A stretch of 64,000 nucleotides of DNA from Polynucleobacter sp. MWH-UH25E (GTDB lineage Bacteria; Pseudomonadota; Gammaproteobacteria; Burkholderiales; Burkholderiaceae). Where the stretch lies: NCBI RefSeq assembly GCF_018687095.1, contig NZ_CP061286.1, positions 868,001-932,000 on the forward strand, read 5' to 3'. A program made the translations under genes and the position numbers. This document shows positions 49,535 to 58,349 of this stretch, in pieces; the stretch's first letter is position 1, and every line of letters starts with the position of its first letter. The notes beneath the pieces were generated by a model. That model did no database searches and was not told where the DNA came from. It saw only the letters and a program-made list of their open reading frames with translations.

Positions 49535-50308
49535 ATGACTGTCTTACAAAGCATCCTTCTAGTAACAGCACTCGCAGGCACTGCGAGTGCGTTGGTTGCC
49601 GCTAGTTGTTCCTTGGCTTTGCTGGCGAAGATGGTCAACAATATGGTGAGCCTATCAGTAGGTATCTTGTTGGCTACTGCATTGCTGCATTCATTGCCTG
49701 AGGCGTTCAGCATGCCAGGCGCGACACCACAACTTTTGTTTGCGACTTTGTTAGCGGGATTGCTTGGATTTTTCTTATTAGAAAAAATCGCTTTATTACG
49801 CCATGATCATCACCATGAAGGCGACGGTCATCACCATCATCACGGACATGATGCCGAGAATGCAGGTCGTAGTGGCTGGATGATTTTGGTTGGCGATGGC
49901 TTGCATAATTTTGTTGATGGTATTTTGATTGCCGCCGCATTTATGGCGGACTACCAAGTTGGCATCTTTACTGCGATCGCCATCATTGCGCATGAGATCC
50001 CGCAAGAGATCGGTGATTTCATTGTGTTGCTAAATGCTGGGTTCTCACGCACTCGCGCCTTGCTCTATAACTGCATTTGCGGATTGTCTGCGGTGGTTGG
50101 CGGTGTGCTGGCGTATTTCTTCTTAGAAAAGGCTCATGCGGCAATGCCATATTTGCTCGTGATTGCTTCGAGTAGTTTTATTTATATCGCCGTGAGCGAT
50201 CTTATTCCGCAAATGCACCGTCGCCCACACTGGGCTGAGTCATTGCGTCAAACCGTTTTGATAGCTTGTGGCGTTGGATTTGTAGTGTTGCTATCACTTG
50301 CGCATTAA
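49535..50308 (+). CDS. ZIP family metal transporter
   Basis: A 257-residue membrane protein with about eight hydrophobic segments. Between helices III and IV there is a His-rich loop (RHDHHHEGDGHHHHHGHD near residues 88-105), and helices IV and V carry the metal-site motifs HNFVDGILIAAAF and HEIPQEIGDF. These are the hallmarks of ZIP transporters importing Zn2+ or other divalent cations. No metal regulator or riboswitch is seen beside it. It follows the hydrolase by only 7 bp, suggesting shared transcription. Confidence 0.9.
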   Translation: MTVLQSILLVTALAGTASALVAASCSLALLAKMVNNMVSLSVGILLATALLHSLPEAFSMPGATPQLLFATLLAGLLGFFLLEKIALLRHDHHHEGDGHHHHHGHDAENAGRSGWMILVGDGLHNFVDGILIAAAFMADYQVGIFTAIAIIAHEIPQEIGDFIVLLNAGFSRTRALLYNCICGLSAVVGGVLAYFFLEKAHAAMPYLLVIASSSFIYIAVSDLIPQMHRRPHWAESLRQTVLIACGVGFVVLLSLAH

Positions 50309-50331
50309 GCGCAAATCTTAATAATCACTAA

Positions 50332-51162
50332 TTAGGTTTCAATTGGTCTGCTGCTATCAGCACACCACTCACTCCAGCTACCAGCATAAAGACGTGAACC
50401 TTTAAGGCCCGCAACTTCCATGGCCAAAAGATTGTGGCAAGCAGTTACACCTGATCCGCATTGATGAATGACTTGTGCTGGTTTATGTGAACCCAGTAAT
50501 TCAACAAAGTCTTTAAAGAGATGTTCGGCTGATTTAAATGCAGTGGCTGATAAGTTTTCTTTAAAGAAATGATTGAGCGCACCGGGAATATGGCCGCCCA
50601 CCGGATCTAAGGTTTCATTTTGTCCATGAAAGCGATCATTTGCACGGGCATCGATCACAACATATTTTTTGGATTGCAGATTGCCAACTACTTCGTCTAC
50701 CAATACGAGTCCTTCGTATGGTCTTGCTGCAGTTGGAGTGCTTGATGGCGTGGGCTTACGTGGTACGGTTCCCATGGGGCCATTCCAGGCATCCAAACCG
50801 CCATCTAACACTTGCACCTTGGCATGACCGGTGGCCTTGAGCATCCACCAGAGACGGCTGGCATAGACAGAACCTTGTTTGTCGTAAGCGACTACTAAGG
50901 TGTTTGGACTGATCCCTAAACGAGTCTTGGTTTGTGCCCACGCTTCGGGACTGGGTAGTGGGTGTCTTCCATTTTTGCCAGTTTTGGGGCCTGACAAGTC
51001 TTGATCAAGGTCGACATAAATCGCACCGGGAATGTGACTCTCTTCGTAAGCTTTTTTGCCTGCTTGGGTATCTACTAAATCAAAGCGGCAATCACAGAGT
51101 AATACGTTCTCGCCACTATTAATGATTTCTTCTAACTGATTTGCGGTAATTAGAGGAGTCAT
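50332..51162 (-). CDS. sseA: 3-mercaptopyruvate/thiosulfate sulfurtransferase
   Basis: A two-domain rhodanese of 276 residues. The N-terminal domain (LCDCRFDLVDT, HIPGAIYVDLDQDLSG) is structural, and the C-terminal domain holds the active-site loop CGSGVTACHN. A CGSGVT loop favours 3-mercaptopyruvate over thiosulfate (rhodanese loops differ), hence SseA is the best name, with thiosulfate sulfurtransferase as alternative. It is convergent with the ZIP gene and upstream of nothing on its strand. Confidence 0.85.
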   Translation of the reverse strand: MTPLITANQLEEIINSGENVLLCDCRFDLVDTQAGKKAYEESHIPGAIYVDLDQDLSGPKTGKNGRHPLPSPEAWAQTKTRLGISPNTLVVAYDKQGSVYASRLWWMLKATGHAKVQVLDGGLDAWNGPMGTVPRKPTPSSTPTAARPYEGLVLVDEVVGNLQSKKYVVIDARANDRFHGQNETLDPVGGHIPGALNHFFKENLSATAFKSAEHLFKDFVELLGSHKPAQVIHQCGSGVTACHNLLAMEVAGLKGSRLYAGSWSEWCADSSRPIET

Positions 51163-51201
51163 GATGCTTCCTTTGTTGTAGTGGGAAAGTACTTACTTTG
51201 A

Positions 51202-52308
51202 TTATGCGCCCGGAAAGTTCATGACGCGTCGATACCATTCATGAAAATGTTGCATGCCATCTTCCATGGGGCTTTGGTAAGGGCCAACCTCATTTACACC
51301 ACGTGCAAGTAAGGCTGCTCTACCTTGATCCATGCGTTCGGCGATTTCATCATCTTCGATGCAGGTTTCCATATAGGCGGCGCGTTCTGCTTCCACGAAT
51401 TCACGTTCGAATAGAGCGATTTCTTCTGGGTAGTAGAACTCAACGATGTTGCGTGTTTTATTGACGCCCATTGGATGCAATGTCGATACACACAGCACGC
51501 CCGGATACCATTCCACCATCACATTAGGGTAGTAGGTTAACCAGATTGCACCATGGCGTGGGGCTTTGCCATTGAATTGGCGTAGAACAGCCTCATGCCA
51601 GTGGCGATAAGTTTGTGAGCCTGGCTTTTGCAAGTCTTTATGAATACCAACGGTTTGCACGCTATGCCATTCACCAAACTCCCATTTCAAATCTTCACAA
51701 GAAACAAATTTACCTAGACCTGGATGAAATGGAACAACATGGTAATCCTCGAGATAAACCTCGATAAATGTTTTCCAGTTGTAGTTGCAGTCATGCACTT
51801 CAACATGGTCGAGCATATAGCCATCAAACTTGAGATCTTCGGCAACACCAAGTTTAGCGAGATCGGCACGCACATCGCGTGGACCTTCAAACAAGAGTCC
51901 CTGCCAATTCTGCAGTGGTGATTTACCAAGATTGAGACAAGGCTTGTCTTCAAAGTGAGGGGCGCCTAAGAGATTGCCGCCTAGGTCATAGGTCCAGCGA
52001 TGCAGAGGGCAAACAATATTTTCGGTTTTGCCTTTGCCATTGAGCATTAATGCTTGGCGATGACGGCAAACGTTTGAGAGTAGTTCAACACCCTCTTGAT
52101 TGCGCACCAGAATGCGACCCTCGTTTTCAGCGCCCAAAGTTTGATAGGAGCCTACTTCGGGCACCATGAGTTCGTGGCCTACATAGCCAGGACCCTGCTT
52201 AAAAAGCAGTTCAATTTCCCGCTGATACAAGTCAGCGTCAAAATATGCCGAAACCGGCAGTTGTAGATTGGACGGCGCAAGCTGCTGCGCGGTAGCCAGA
52301 TTAGTCAT
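51202..52308 (-). CDS. Rieske aromatic ring-hydroxylating oxygenase alpha subunit
   Basis: A 368-residue Rieske non-heme iron oxygenase. The Rieske site is CRHRQA with CPLHRW 17-18 residues later (Cys-His / Cys-His), and the catalytic iron site is in EDYHVVPFHPG (His-His) with an Asp further on. The usual beta subunit, ferredoxin and reductase are not adjacent; the reductase-ferredoxin protein at 28.5 kb is a possible partner but far away. Substrate cannot be inferred. The ATG at 52308 follows a GGGGAG stretch. An in-frame GTG at 52317 would add three residues. Confidence 0.86.
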   Translation of the reverse strand: MTNLATAQQLAPSNLQLPVSAYFDADLYQREIELLFKQGPGYVGHELMVPEVGSYQTLGAENEGRILVRNQEGVELLSNVCRHRQALMLNGKGKTENIVCPLHRWTYDLGGNLLGAPHFEDKPCLNLGKSPLQNWQGLLFEGPRDVRADLAKLGVAEDLKFDGYMLDHVEVHDCNYNWKTFIEVYLEDYHVVPFHPGLGKFVSCEDLKWEFGEWHSVQTVGIHKDLQKPGSQTYRHWHEAVLRQFNGKAPRHGAIWLTYYPNVMVEWYPGVLCVSTLHPMGVNKTRNIVEFYYPEEIALFEREFVEAERAAYMETCIEDDEIAERMDQGRAALLARGVNEVGPYQSPMEDGMQHFHEWYRRVMNFPGA

Positions 52309-52479
52309 TCTCCCCACCCCCGAAAACGTCAGCCGAAGCTAAGCGGAATAACCAATCCAACCATCGACGGATCGATATTGGAAAGGAAGGGGGAAATTAT
52401 ACCCATCTAGGGGTCTTCTCGCTTTAATATGTAGGGCTATCTGTGTGGGAAATACGAAGGAAAAAGAAGGAAACTGCTT

Positions 52480-52713
52480 ATGGCAACGAAAAAGTCAGAG
52501 AGTTCAAAACCAGGCCTTGAGGTTCAAATTGACCCAGACCTGCGTTACGAGCAGGCCGTAAAGGAGTTAGAAAAGCTCATTTCTGACATGGAGTCCGGCA
52601 AATTTTCCCTTGAAGAGACTTTATTGGCCTATCAACGTGGCGCAGCCCTGCTCAAACATTGCCAAGGCGTTCTTGCTCAAGTAGAACAACAAGTGCGCGT
52701 GTTCGAGGCTTAA
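52480..52713 (+). CDS. xseB: Exodeoxyribonuclease VII small subunit
   Basis: A 77-residue helical protein. YEQAVKELEKLISDMESGKF followed by LEETLLAYQRGAALLKHC is the XseB signature. It binds XseA to form the single-strand exonuclease. The N-terminus is a variable charged stretch. AAGGAAAC before the ATG is the ribosome binding site. It heads xseB-ispA-dxs, the widespread proteobacterial order; ispA begins directly after its stop. Confidence 0.93.
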   Translation: MATKKSESSKPGLEVQIDPDLRYEQAVKELEKLISDMESGKFSLEETLLAYQRGAALLKHCQGVLAQVEQQVRVFEA

Positions 52714-53613
52714 TTGACAGCAATTGCATTTCAAGAGTGGCTCCGGGCTCACTCTGAACGAGTGGAGTCGGCTTTAGATCGTTTACTCGATTCGCCGCAA
52801 ACTATTCCACATCGTTTACACGAAGCTATGCGCTATGCCGCACAGGGCGGCGGTAAACGTATTCGTCCGTTATTGGTTTACGCAGCTGGTCAGCTAGGCG
52901 ATGTAGTCTCATCACAAAAAACAGAAATTCTCGATGCTGCTGCAGTAGCAGTGGAATGCATTCATGCATATTCATTGGTGCATGACGATATGCCTTGCAT
53001 GGATGATGATGATTTGCGTCGGGGTAGGCCTACTGTTCATAAAGCATTTGATGAAGCAACGGCATTATTAGTTGGCGATGCATTGCAGACACGTGCATTT
53101 GAAGTTTTAGCCAATACCTCTGGTGATGCAAATCAACGCTTACGCATGATTGCGTGTTTAGCAGCATCATCAGGTTCACGTGGCATGGCTGGTGGCCAAG
53201 CTATTGATCTAGAAAGTGTGGGCAAAAGATTAGATGTGGCAGGCTTGAAGCAAATGCATGCCATGAAGACAGGCGCATTACTATCTTGCGCGGTTGAATT
53301 AGGCGGTATTGCCGCCAATCTCAATGCAGATCAACTGGCGCAGTTAAGTCAGTACTCCAAAGCGCTGGGCTTGGCGTTTCAAATTGTTGACGATGTCCTG
53401 GATGCGACGGCCGATAGTCAAACACTTGGAAAGACTGCTGGGAAAGACGCTGCCGCCAACAAGCCAACCTATGTGACCTTGATGGGTTTAGACTATGCAC
53501 AGCAGCAGGCTAAAGAATTGCATGAAATCGCCATGAGTAGTTTGGATGGTTTTGGTAATCAAGCCCAAGCACTGAAAGATTTAGCTCTATTGGTAGTCAA
53601 TAGGGGTAAATAA
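52714..53613 (+). CDS. ispA: Farnesyl diphosphate synthase (polyprenyl synthetase)
   Basis: Condenses IPP with DMAPP/GPP to farnesyl diphosphate. Motifs: GGGKRIRPLLVY, the first Asp-rich motif DDMPCMDDDD, HKAFDEATALLVGDALQTRAF, GGQAIDL and the second Asp-rich motif QIVDDVLD. 299 residues. The start is TTG at 52714, immediately after the xseB TAA, with GAGG at 52705-52708 as ribosome binding site; no ATG is available upstream of the catalytic core. It sits in the MEP-linked cluster with dxs. Confidence 0.94.
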   Translation: MTAIAFQEWLRAHSERVESALDRLLDSPQTIPHRLHEAMRYAAQGGGKRIRPLLVYAAGQLGDVVSSQKTEILDAAAVAVECIHAYSLVHDDMPCMDDDDLRRGRPTVHKAFDEATALLVGDALQTRAFEVLANTSGDANQRLRMIACLAASSGSRGMAGGQAIDLESVGKRLDVAGLKQMHAMKTGALLSCAVELGGIAANLNADQLAQLSQYSKALGLAFQIVDDVLDATADSQTLGKTAGKDAAANKPTYVTLMGLDYAQQQAKELHEIAMSSLDGFGNQAQALKDLALLVVNRGK

Positions 53614-53633
53614 AGAATTAATGCAATAACGTA

Positions 53634-55535
53634 ATGACTTTACTTTCGATTAACTCTCCTGATGATCTAAAAAAACTGACACGCGAAGAGCTTCCGGCTC
53701 TTGCTGATGAGTTGCGTCAATTTGTATTGGATTCTGTTTCTAAAACCGGCGGCCACTTGTCCTCTAATTTGGGAACAGTTGAGTTATCGATTGCTTTGCA
53801 CTATGTATTTGATACGCCACGCGATCGGATTGTGTGGGACGTGGGTCACCAAAGTTACCCGCACAAAATCTTGACGGGTCGTCGTGATCGTATGAATACC
53901 TTGCGGCAGTACAAGGGTCTCTCAGGATTTCCGCATCGATCTGAGAGTGAATACGATGCATTTGGTACCGGGCACTCTTCCACAAGTATTTCTGCGGCAA
54001 TGGGAATGGCGCGCGCCTTTCAAACAAAGGGTGAGCGTCAAGTAGCTGTTGCAGTGATTGGCGATAGCGCGATGACGGGTGGCATGGCTTTTGAGGCCAT
54101 GAATAACGCTGGCGTTTATGACGATTTGCCTTTGGTGGTGATTTTGAACGACAACGATATGTCGATTTCACCAGCGGTGGGCGCGCTCAATCGACACCTT
54201 GCGCGATTACTGAGTGGCAATATTTATTCCACCACTAAAAAGGGAATTGATAGCGTTCTTTCAATTGCACCCCCTTTGCGTGAGTTTGCAAAACGCTTAG
54301 AAGACCATGCAAAAGGCATGGTGTCACCAGCAACGATCTTTCAAGAATTTGGTTTTAACTATTTTGGCCCGATCGATGGGCATGATTTAGATGCACTTGT
54401 ACCAATGTTGCAAAACGTACGCCGTTTAGCATTGGAAGGTCGCGGACCCCAGTTCTTGCATGTTGTGACCAAAAAAGGTCAGGGATATGAGTTAGCTGAG
54501 GCAGATCCGGTTTTGTATCACGGCCCTAGCAAATTTAATCCACAAGAAGGTGTTAAAAAAGTAGCGGCTAGCAAGAAAACCTTCACTCAAGTTTTTGGTG
54601 AATGGCTATGTGATATGGCTCATGCGGATCCAATGTTGATCGGTATTACGCCTGCGATGCGCGAAGGCTCTGGCCTCGTAGAGTTTGAGAAGAATTTCCC
54701 CAAGCGTTATTACGACGTAGGTATTGCTGAGCAACATGCGGTTACTTTTGCTGCTGGCATGGCATGTGAAGGTATGAAGCCAGTAGTGGCAATCTATTCC
54801 ACATTCTTGCAACGTGCCTACGATCAATTGATTCATGATGTGGCTTTGCAAGATTTACCCGTTCTGTTTGCACTCGATCGCGCGGGATTAGTGGGTGCCG
54901 ATGGCGCAACCCATGCTGGCGCGTATGACATTCCTTTCTTGCGCTGCATTCCGAATATGTTGGTGATGACGCCAGCAGATGAAGCAGAGTGCCGCGATTT
55001 ATTGACAACTGCATTTCATCAACCACATCCAACTGCAGTGCGTTATCCCCGCGGTTCCGGTGTGGGCACTACTCCATCCAGCGAGTTGCGCACCTTGCCA
55101 TTAGGCAAAGGTGAGATACGTCGCAAGTCAACTGCACCTGCAGGTAAGAGGGTGGCGATATTGGCATTTGGTACTTTGCTCTATAGCGCATTAGAGGCCG
55201 CTGAAAGTTTGGATGCCACCGTGGCTAATATGCGTTTTGTTAAACCATTGGATGTGGATTTGATTCAATTGCTTGCGGCAGATCATGATTACTTTGTCAC
55301 CATCGAAGATGGTGCGATCGCTGGTGGTGCTGGCAGCGCTTGCTTAGAGGCACTCACAAAATTAGGAATTCAGAAGCCCTTACTTCAGTTAGGTCTTCCT
55401 GATGAATTCATTGAGCATGGTGACTATCAGTTGCTCATGACTAAGTGCGGCCTGGATGTTGAAGGCATCACAAACTCGATAAAGCAGCGTTTTCCAGCGG
55501 TATTCGTGGCAAATTCGGTGATTTCAGGCAAATAA
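53634..55535 (+). CDS. dxs: 1-deoxy-D-xylulose-5-phosphate synthase
   Basis: ThDP enzyme that starts the MEP isoprenoid pathway, 633 residues. [19 protein letters not shown] and [14 protein letters not shown] are the N-terminal substrate/cofactor regions, NDNDMSISP the cofactor side, and the transketolase-like middle has [16 protein letters not shown] (catalytic Glu). The ThDP-Mg motif reads [13 protein letters not shown] (bases around 54059-54097), where family members normally have GDG; the third Gly is Ser here. Otherwise intact. It lies 20 bp after ispA. Confidence 0.94.
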   Translation: MTLLSINSPDDLKKLTREELPALADELRQFVLDSVSKTGGHLSSNLGTVELSIALHYVFDTPRDRIVWDVGHQSYPHKILTGRRDRMNTLRQYKGLSGFPHRSESEYDAFGTGHSSTSISAAMGMARAFQTKGERQVAVAVIGDSAMTGGMAFEAMNNAGVYDDLPLVVILNDNDMSISPAVGALNRHLARLLSGNIYSTTKKGIDSVLSIAPPLREFAKRLEDHAKGMVSPATIFQEFGFNYFGPIDGHDLDALVPMLQNVRRLALEGRGPQFLHVVTKKGQGYELAEADPVLYHGPSKFNPQEGVKKVAASKKTFTQVFGEWLCDMAHADPMLIGITPAMREGSGLVEFEKNFPKRYYDVGIAEQHAVTFAAGMACEGMKPVVAIYSTFLQRAYDQLIHDVALQDLPVLFALDRAGLVGADGATHAGAYDIPFLRCIPNMLVMTPADEAECRDLLTTAFHQPHPTAVRYPRGSGVGTTPSSELRTLPLGKGEIRRKSTAPAGKRVAILAFGTLLYSALEAAESLDATVANMRFVKPLDVDLIQLLAADHDYFVTIEDGAIAGGAGSACLEALTKLGIQKPLLQLGLPDEFIEHGDYQLLMTKCGLDVEGITNSIKQRFPAVFVANSVISGK

Positions 55536-55560
55536 GATCGTTTTGCTTGAAAATAGAGTG

Positions 55561-56388
55561 ATGAATGACATGAACCCCGCCTTTCTCAAAGCTAGTGCAA
55601 TGCCTGACGTGCAGTCCTCTTTGGATAAGCGTGCCTTGCCCATTGAGCAAGTTGGTATTCGTGGCGTGCGTCATCCATTAATGATTCGTAGCAAGACCGG
55701 TGACTTTCCATCGGTTGGCACTTTTGAGATGGACGTGGCATTGCCAGCACATGTGAAGGGTACACACATGTCCCGCTTCATGGCTCTTCTACAAAAGCAA
55801 GAGCAGGCAGTTGATAGCACCACAGTGGTTGCTTTAGTGCGTGAGATGTTGCCTTTGCTTGATGCTAAAGAAGGTCATGTGCAATTTACCTATACGCATT
55901 TCGTGAAAAAAGCAGCGCCTGTATCGGGTGTTGAAAGCTTGATGGATTACGAAGTGACTTGGATGGCAACAGCCAAACAAAATGCTAGTGGTGCGACCGA
56001 CGTAGACTTGAGTTTGCGTGCGCAAGTTCCAGTGATGAGTCTGTGCCCTTGTTCAAAAGAGATTTCAGAATTTGGTGCTCACAATCAGCGTTCCCATGTC
56101 ACGATGACAGTAGCCTTAGATTCAGCAACGCAAATGACAGTAGAAGATTTGGTTGCGGCAGCAGAGAGCGAAGCATCCAGTGAGCTTTGGGGTTTACTCA
56201 AGCGCCCAGATGAAAAGTGGGTCACTGAGCATTCTTACAGCAATCCTAAATTTGTTGAAGATCTGGTGCGTGATGTTGCTGGCCGTTTAAAGGCAGAGCA
56301 GCGTATACAGTCCTTTGTAGTTGAGGCTGAGAACTTTGAATCCATTCATAACCACAGCGCGTTTGCCAGAATCTCGCATCAAAAATAA
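55561..56388 (+). CDS. folE2: GTP cyclohydrolase FolE2 (type IB)
   Basis: Converts GTP to 7,8-dihydroneopterin triphosphate for folate/queuosine-type pathways; type IB enzymes do not depend strictly on zinc. Recognised by VGIRGVRHPLMIRSK near the N-terminus, the catalytic-site HMSRF, PCSKEISEFGAHNQRSHV and the late EAENFESIHNHSAFA. About 275 residues from the ATG at 55561. Alternatives at 55543 (TTG) and 55570 (ATG) exist. It follows dxs by about 25 bp. Confidence 0.9.
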   Translation: MNDMNPAFLKASAMPDVQSSLDKRALPIEQVGIRGVRHPLMIRSKTGDFPSVGTFEMDVALPAHVKGTHMSRFMALLQKQEQAVDSTTVVALVREMLPLLDAKEGHVQFTYTHFVKKAAPVSGVESLMDYEVTWMATAKQNASGATDVDLSLRAQVPVMSLCPCSKEISEFGAHNQRSHVTMTVALDSATQMTVEDLVAAAESEASSELWGLLKRPDEKWVTEHSYSNPKFVEDLVRDVAGRLKAEQRIQSFVVEAENFESIHNHSAFARISHQK

Positions 56389-56394
56389 AGCAAG

Positions 56395-57468
56395 CTAAGT
56401 CAAGTTATTGCTTTGCAAATCCCAGCGGGGTTTGATGTCAAAGGCTCCAGATGTTGTGGAGCCATTATTTTTACTTAGCAAGCGAAGTGCTCCAGCAAAA
56501 GCAATCATGACGCCGTTATCAGTACATAGCTCCAGTGGTGGGTAGTGCACTTCAAAGTTATTCTTTGCAGCTTTTTCATTTAGCGCATTACGCAGTTGCA
56601 AATTAGCGCCTACACCACCAGCAAGAACTAAATGTTTGCAACCCGTTTGCTTGAGTGCTTTCTCAGATTTGCTCACCAGTACAGCAACGATAGCATCGAC
56701 AAAACTTCTGGCAAGGTCAGCATGAAACTGTGTCACTGCAGCAGAGTCTGTCACTGATTGCGCTTCAAACTTTTTGACTTGATTAAGAACGGCAGTCTTT
56801 AATCCCGAGAAAGAAAAATCTAAATCGCCAGAGTGCAACATGGGTCTTGGTAAATCAAAAATGCCGACACGTCCTTTTTCGGCTAACTTAGATATCGCTG
56901 CACCACCTGGGTAATCCAAGCCTAGTAATTTGGCAGTCTTATCAAAAGCTTCACCAGCAGCGTCATCCAAGGTCTCACCCAAGAGTTCATATTGGCCGAT
57001 GCCAGAGACTTTCATGAGTTGGGTGTGCCCACCAGAAACTAATAGGGCAATAAATGGAAACTGCGGGGCAGTTTGACCCAAGAGCGGGGAAAGGAGGTGG
57101 CCTTCTAGGTGATGGACTCCGATGGTGGGCAAATTCAGGCCTTGGGCCAAAGATTTGGCAAAAGCACTGCCAACCAGCAGGGCACCGGCTAAACCGGGTC
57201 CTTGGGTGAAGGCAACTGCGTCAATATCACCCAATTTGAGGCCAGATTGGCTTAAAGATTGGTCTAAAAGGGGTAAAACACGACGAATATGGTCTCGGGA
57301 GGCTAGCTCAGGAACAACACCCCCATAATCCCGGTGCATGGCGATCTGGGAGTGCAAACCCTGGCCCAGAATGCCTAAAAATGCAGGTTTTCCAGTTTCC
57401 CAGTGCTTGGTGTCGTAAATCGCCACCCCAGTCTCATCACAGGAAGTTTCTATGCCTAAAACAATCAT
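56395..57468 (-). CDS. tsaD: tRNA N6-threonylcarbamoyladenosine synthase subunit TsaD
   Basis: ASKHA-fold protein that transfers threonylcarbamoyl to A37 of ANN-reading tRNAs, which includes tRNA-Ile. 357 residues. The opening [17 protein letters not shown], the metal-binding HHLEGHL, the phosphate loop [10 protein letters not shown] and the C-terminal [13 protein letters not shown] with [13 protein letters not shown] are diagnostic. It is divergent from rpsU with 77 bp between. Confidence 0.96.
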   Translation of the reverse strand: MIVLGIETSCDETGVAIYDTKHWETGKPAFLGILGQGLHSQIAMHRDYGGVVPELASRDHIRRVLPLLDQSLSQSGLKLGDIDAVAFTQGPGLAGALLVGSAFAKSLAQGLNLPTIGVHHLEGHLLSPLLGQTAPQFPFIALLVSGGHTQLMKVSGIGQYELLGETLDDAAGEAFDKTAKLLGLDYPGGAAISKLAEKGRVGIFDLPRPMLHSGDLDFSFSGLKTAVLNQVKKFEAQSVTDSAAVTQFHADLARSFVDAIVAVLVSKSEKALKQTGCKHLVLAGGVGANLQLRNALNEKAAKNNFEVHYPPLELCTDNGVMIAFAGALRLLSKNNGSTTSGAFDIKPRWDLQSNNLT

Positions 57469-57482
57469 TTTTCGCTTGGTCG

Positions 57483-57491
57483 TGCTAGAAT
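57483..57491 (+). promoter_or_regulatory. Extended -10 promoter candidate before rpsU
   Basis: TGCTAGAAT (57483-57491) is an extended -10 element (TGn plus TAGAAT) about 55 bp before the rpsU ATG. No good -35 is needed for extended -10 promoters. TSS not demonstrated. Confidence 0.4.
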
Positions 57492-57545
57492 CGCAATTCA
57501 GTTAATTTTTTCGATACCCATCGAGCATATACGAGTTAAATAAGT

Positions 57546-57758
57546 ATGACTACAGTCCGCCTTCGCGAAAACGAACCATTTGAAGTGGCATTGCGCCGTT
57601 TCAAGCGTACCATTGAGAAAAATGGTCTTTTGACAGACTTGCGTGCACGCGAGTTTTACGAGAAGCCAACGGCTGAGCGTAAGCGTAAAAAGGCTGCAGC
57701 TGCTAAGCGCCATTACAAGCGTATTCGCAGCCAAATGTTGCCTAAGAAGCTTTACTAA
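57546..57758 (+). CDS. rpsU: 30S ribosomal protein S21
   Basis: A 70-residue, very basic protein. [19 protein letters not shown] followed by [17 protein letters not shown] is the S21 signature, and the C-terminus [14 protein letters not shown] is rRNA-contacting. It starts the macromolecular-synthesis cluster with yqeY, dnaG and rpoD. A terminator follows it, so most transcripts may end here and downstream genes depend on read-through or own promoters. Confidence 0.96.
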   Translation: MTTVRLRENEPFEVALRRFKRTIEKNGLLTDLRAREFYEKPTAERKRKKAAAAKRHYKRIRSQMLPKKLY

Positions 57759-57793
57759 TAGAATTTAAAGCTCTCTTCACCGAGAAGCTTTGA

Positions 57794-57825
57794 AACCCGC
57801 TGACGGTGAAACGCAGCGGGTTTTT
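57794..57825 (+). terminator. Terminator between rpsU and yqeY
   Basis: AACCCGCTG / CAGCGGGTT (57794-57802 with 57814-57822) with an 11-base loop and a following T-run. It resembles the known partial terminator between rpsU and dnaG in the enteric macromolecular-synthesis operon. Confidence 0.8.
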
Positions 57826-57862
57826 GCTTTTTAAACACACATCAGAAAACTAGGATCACCCC

Positions 57863-58309
57863 ATGAGTCTGAAAGATCAAATCACTGAAGATATGAAATC
57901 CGCCATGCGTGCCAAAGAAACTGCGCGCTTGGGAACCATTCGTCTGTTGTTAGCTGCTATCAAGCAGCGTGAAGTAGATGATCGCATTGTTCTTGATGAT
58001 GCTGCAGTGATTTCTACAGTTGAAAAAATGATCAAGCAACGCAAAGACTCTATCTCGCAGTTTGAGAAAGCTGGGCGCGATGATCTTGTTGCAGTGGAGT
58101 CTGCAGAGATGACAATTCTGCAAGCCTACTTACCGGCACAAATGTCAGATGCAGAAGTAGAGGCGGCGGTTGCTGCGGCGGTTGCATCTACAGGCGCTGC
58201 AGGCCCACAGGATATGGGCAAAGTAATTGGTGTGCTCAAGGGTCAACTAGCTGGTAAAGCTGATATGGGTAAAGTGTCTGGCTTGGTAAAAGCCGCTCTC
58301 GCGAAGTAA
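57863..58309 (+). CDS. GatB/YqeY domain protein
   Basis: A 148-residue protein beginning MSLKDQITEDMKSAMRAKE. RLGTIRLLLAAIKQREVDDR, then EKMIKQRKDSISQFEKAGR, the YqeY family pattern, and a GatB-like tail domain (MGKVIGVLKGQLAGKADMGK). The tail resembles the tRNA-binding domain of GatB, so a tRNA link is suspected, but no activity is established. It lies between rpsU and dnaG, a conserved position. Confidence 0.9.
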   Translation: MSLKDQITEDMKSAMRAKETARLGTIRLLLAAIKQREVDDRIVLDDAAVISTVEKMIKQRKDSISQFEKAGRDDLVAVESAEMTILQAYLPAQMSDAEVEAAVAAAVASTGAAGPQDMGKVIGVLKGQLAGKADMGKVSGLVKAALAK

Positions 58310-58349
58310 CTCACTAGCAAAACTCAGAAAACCGTTTCATACTGATCGT

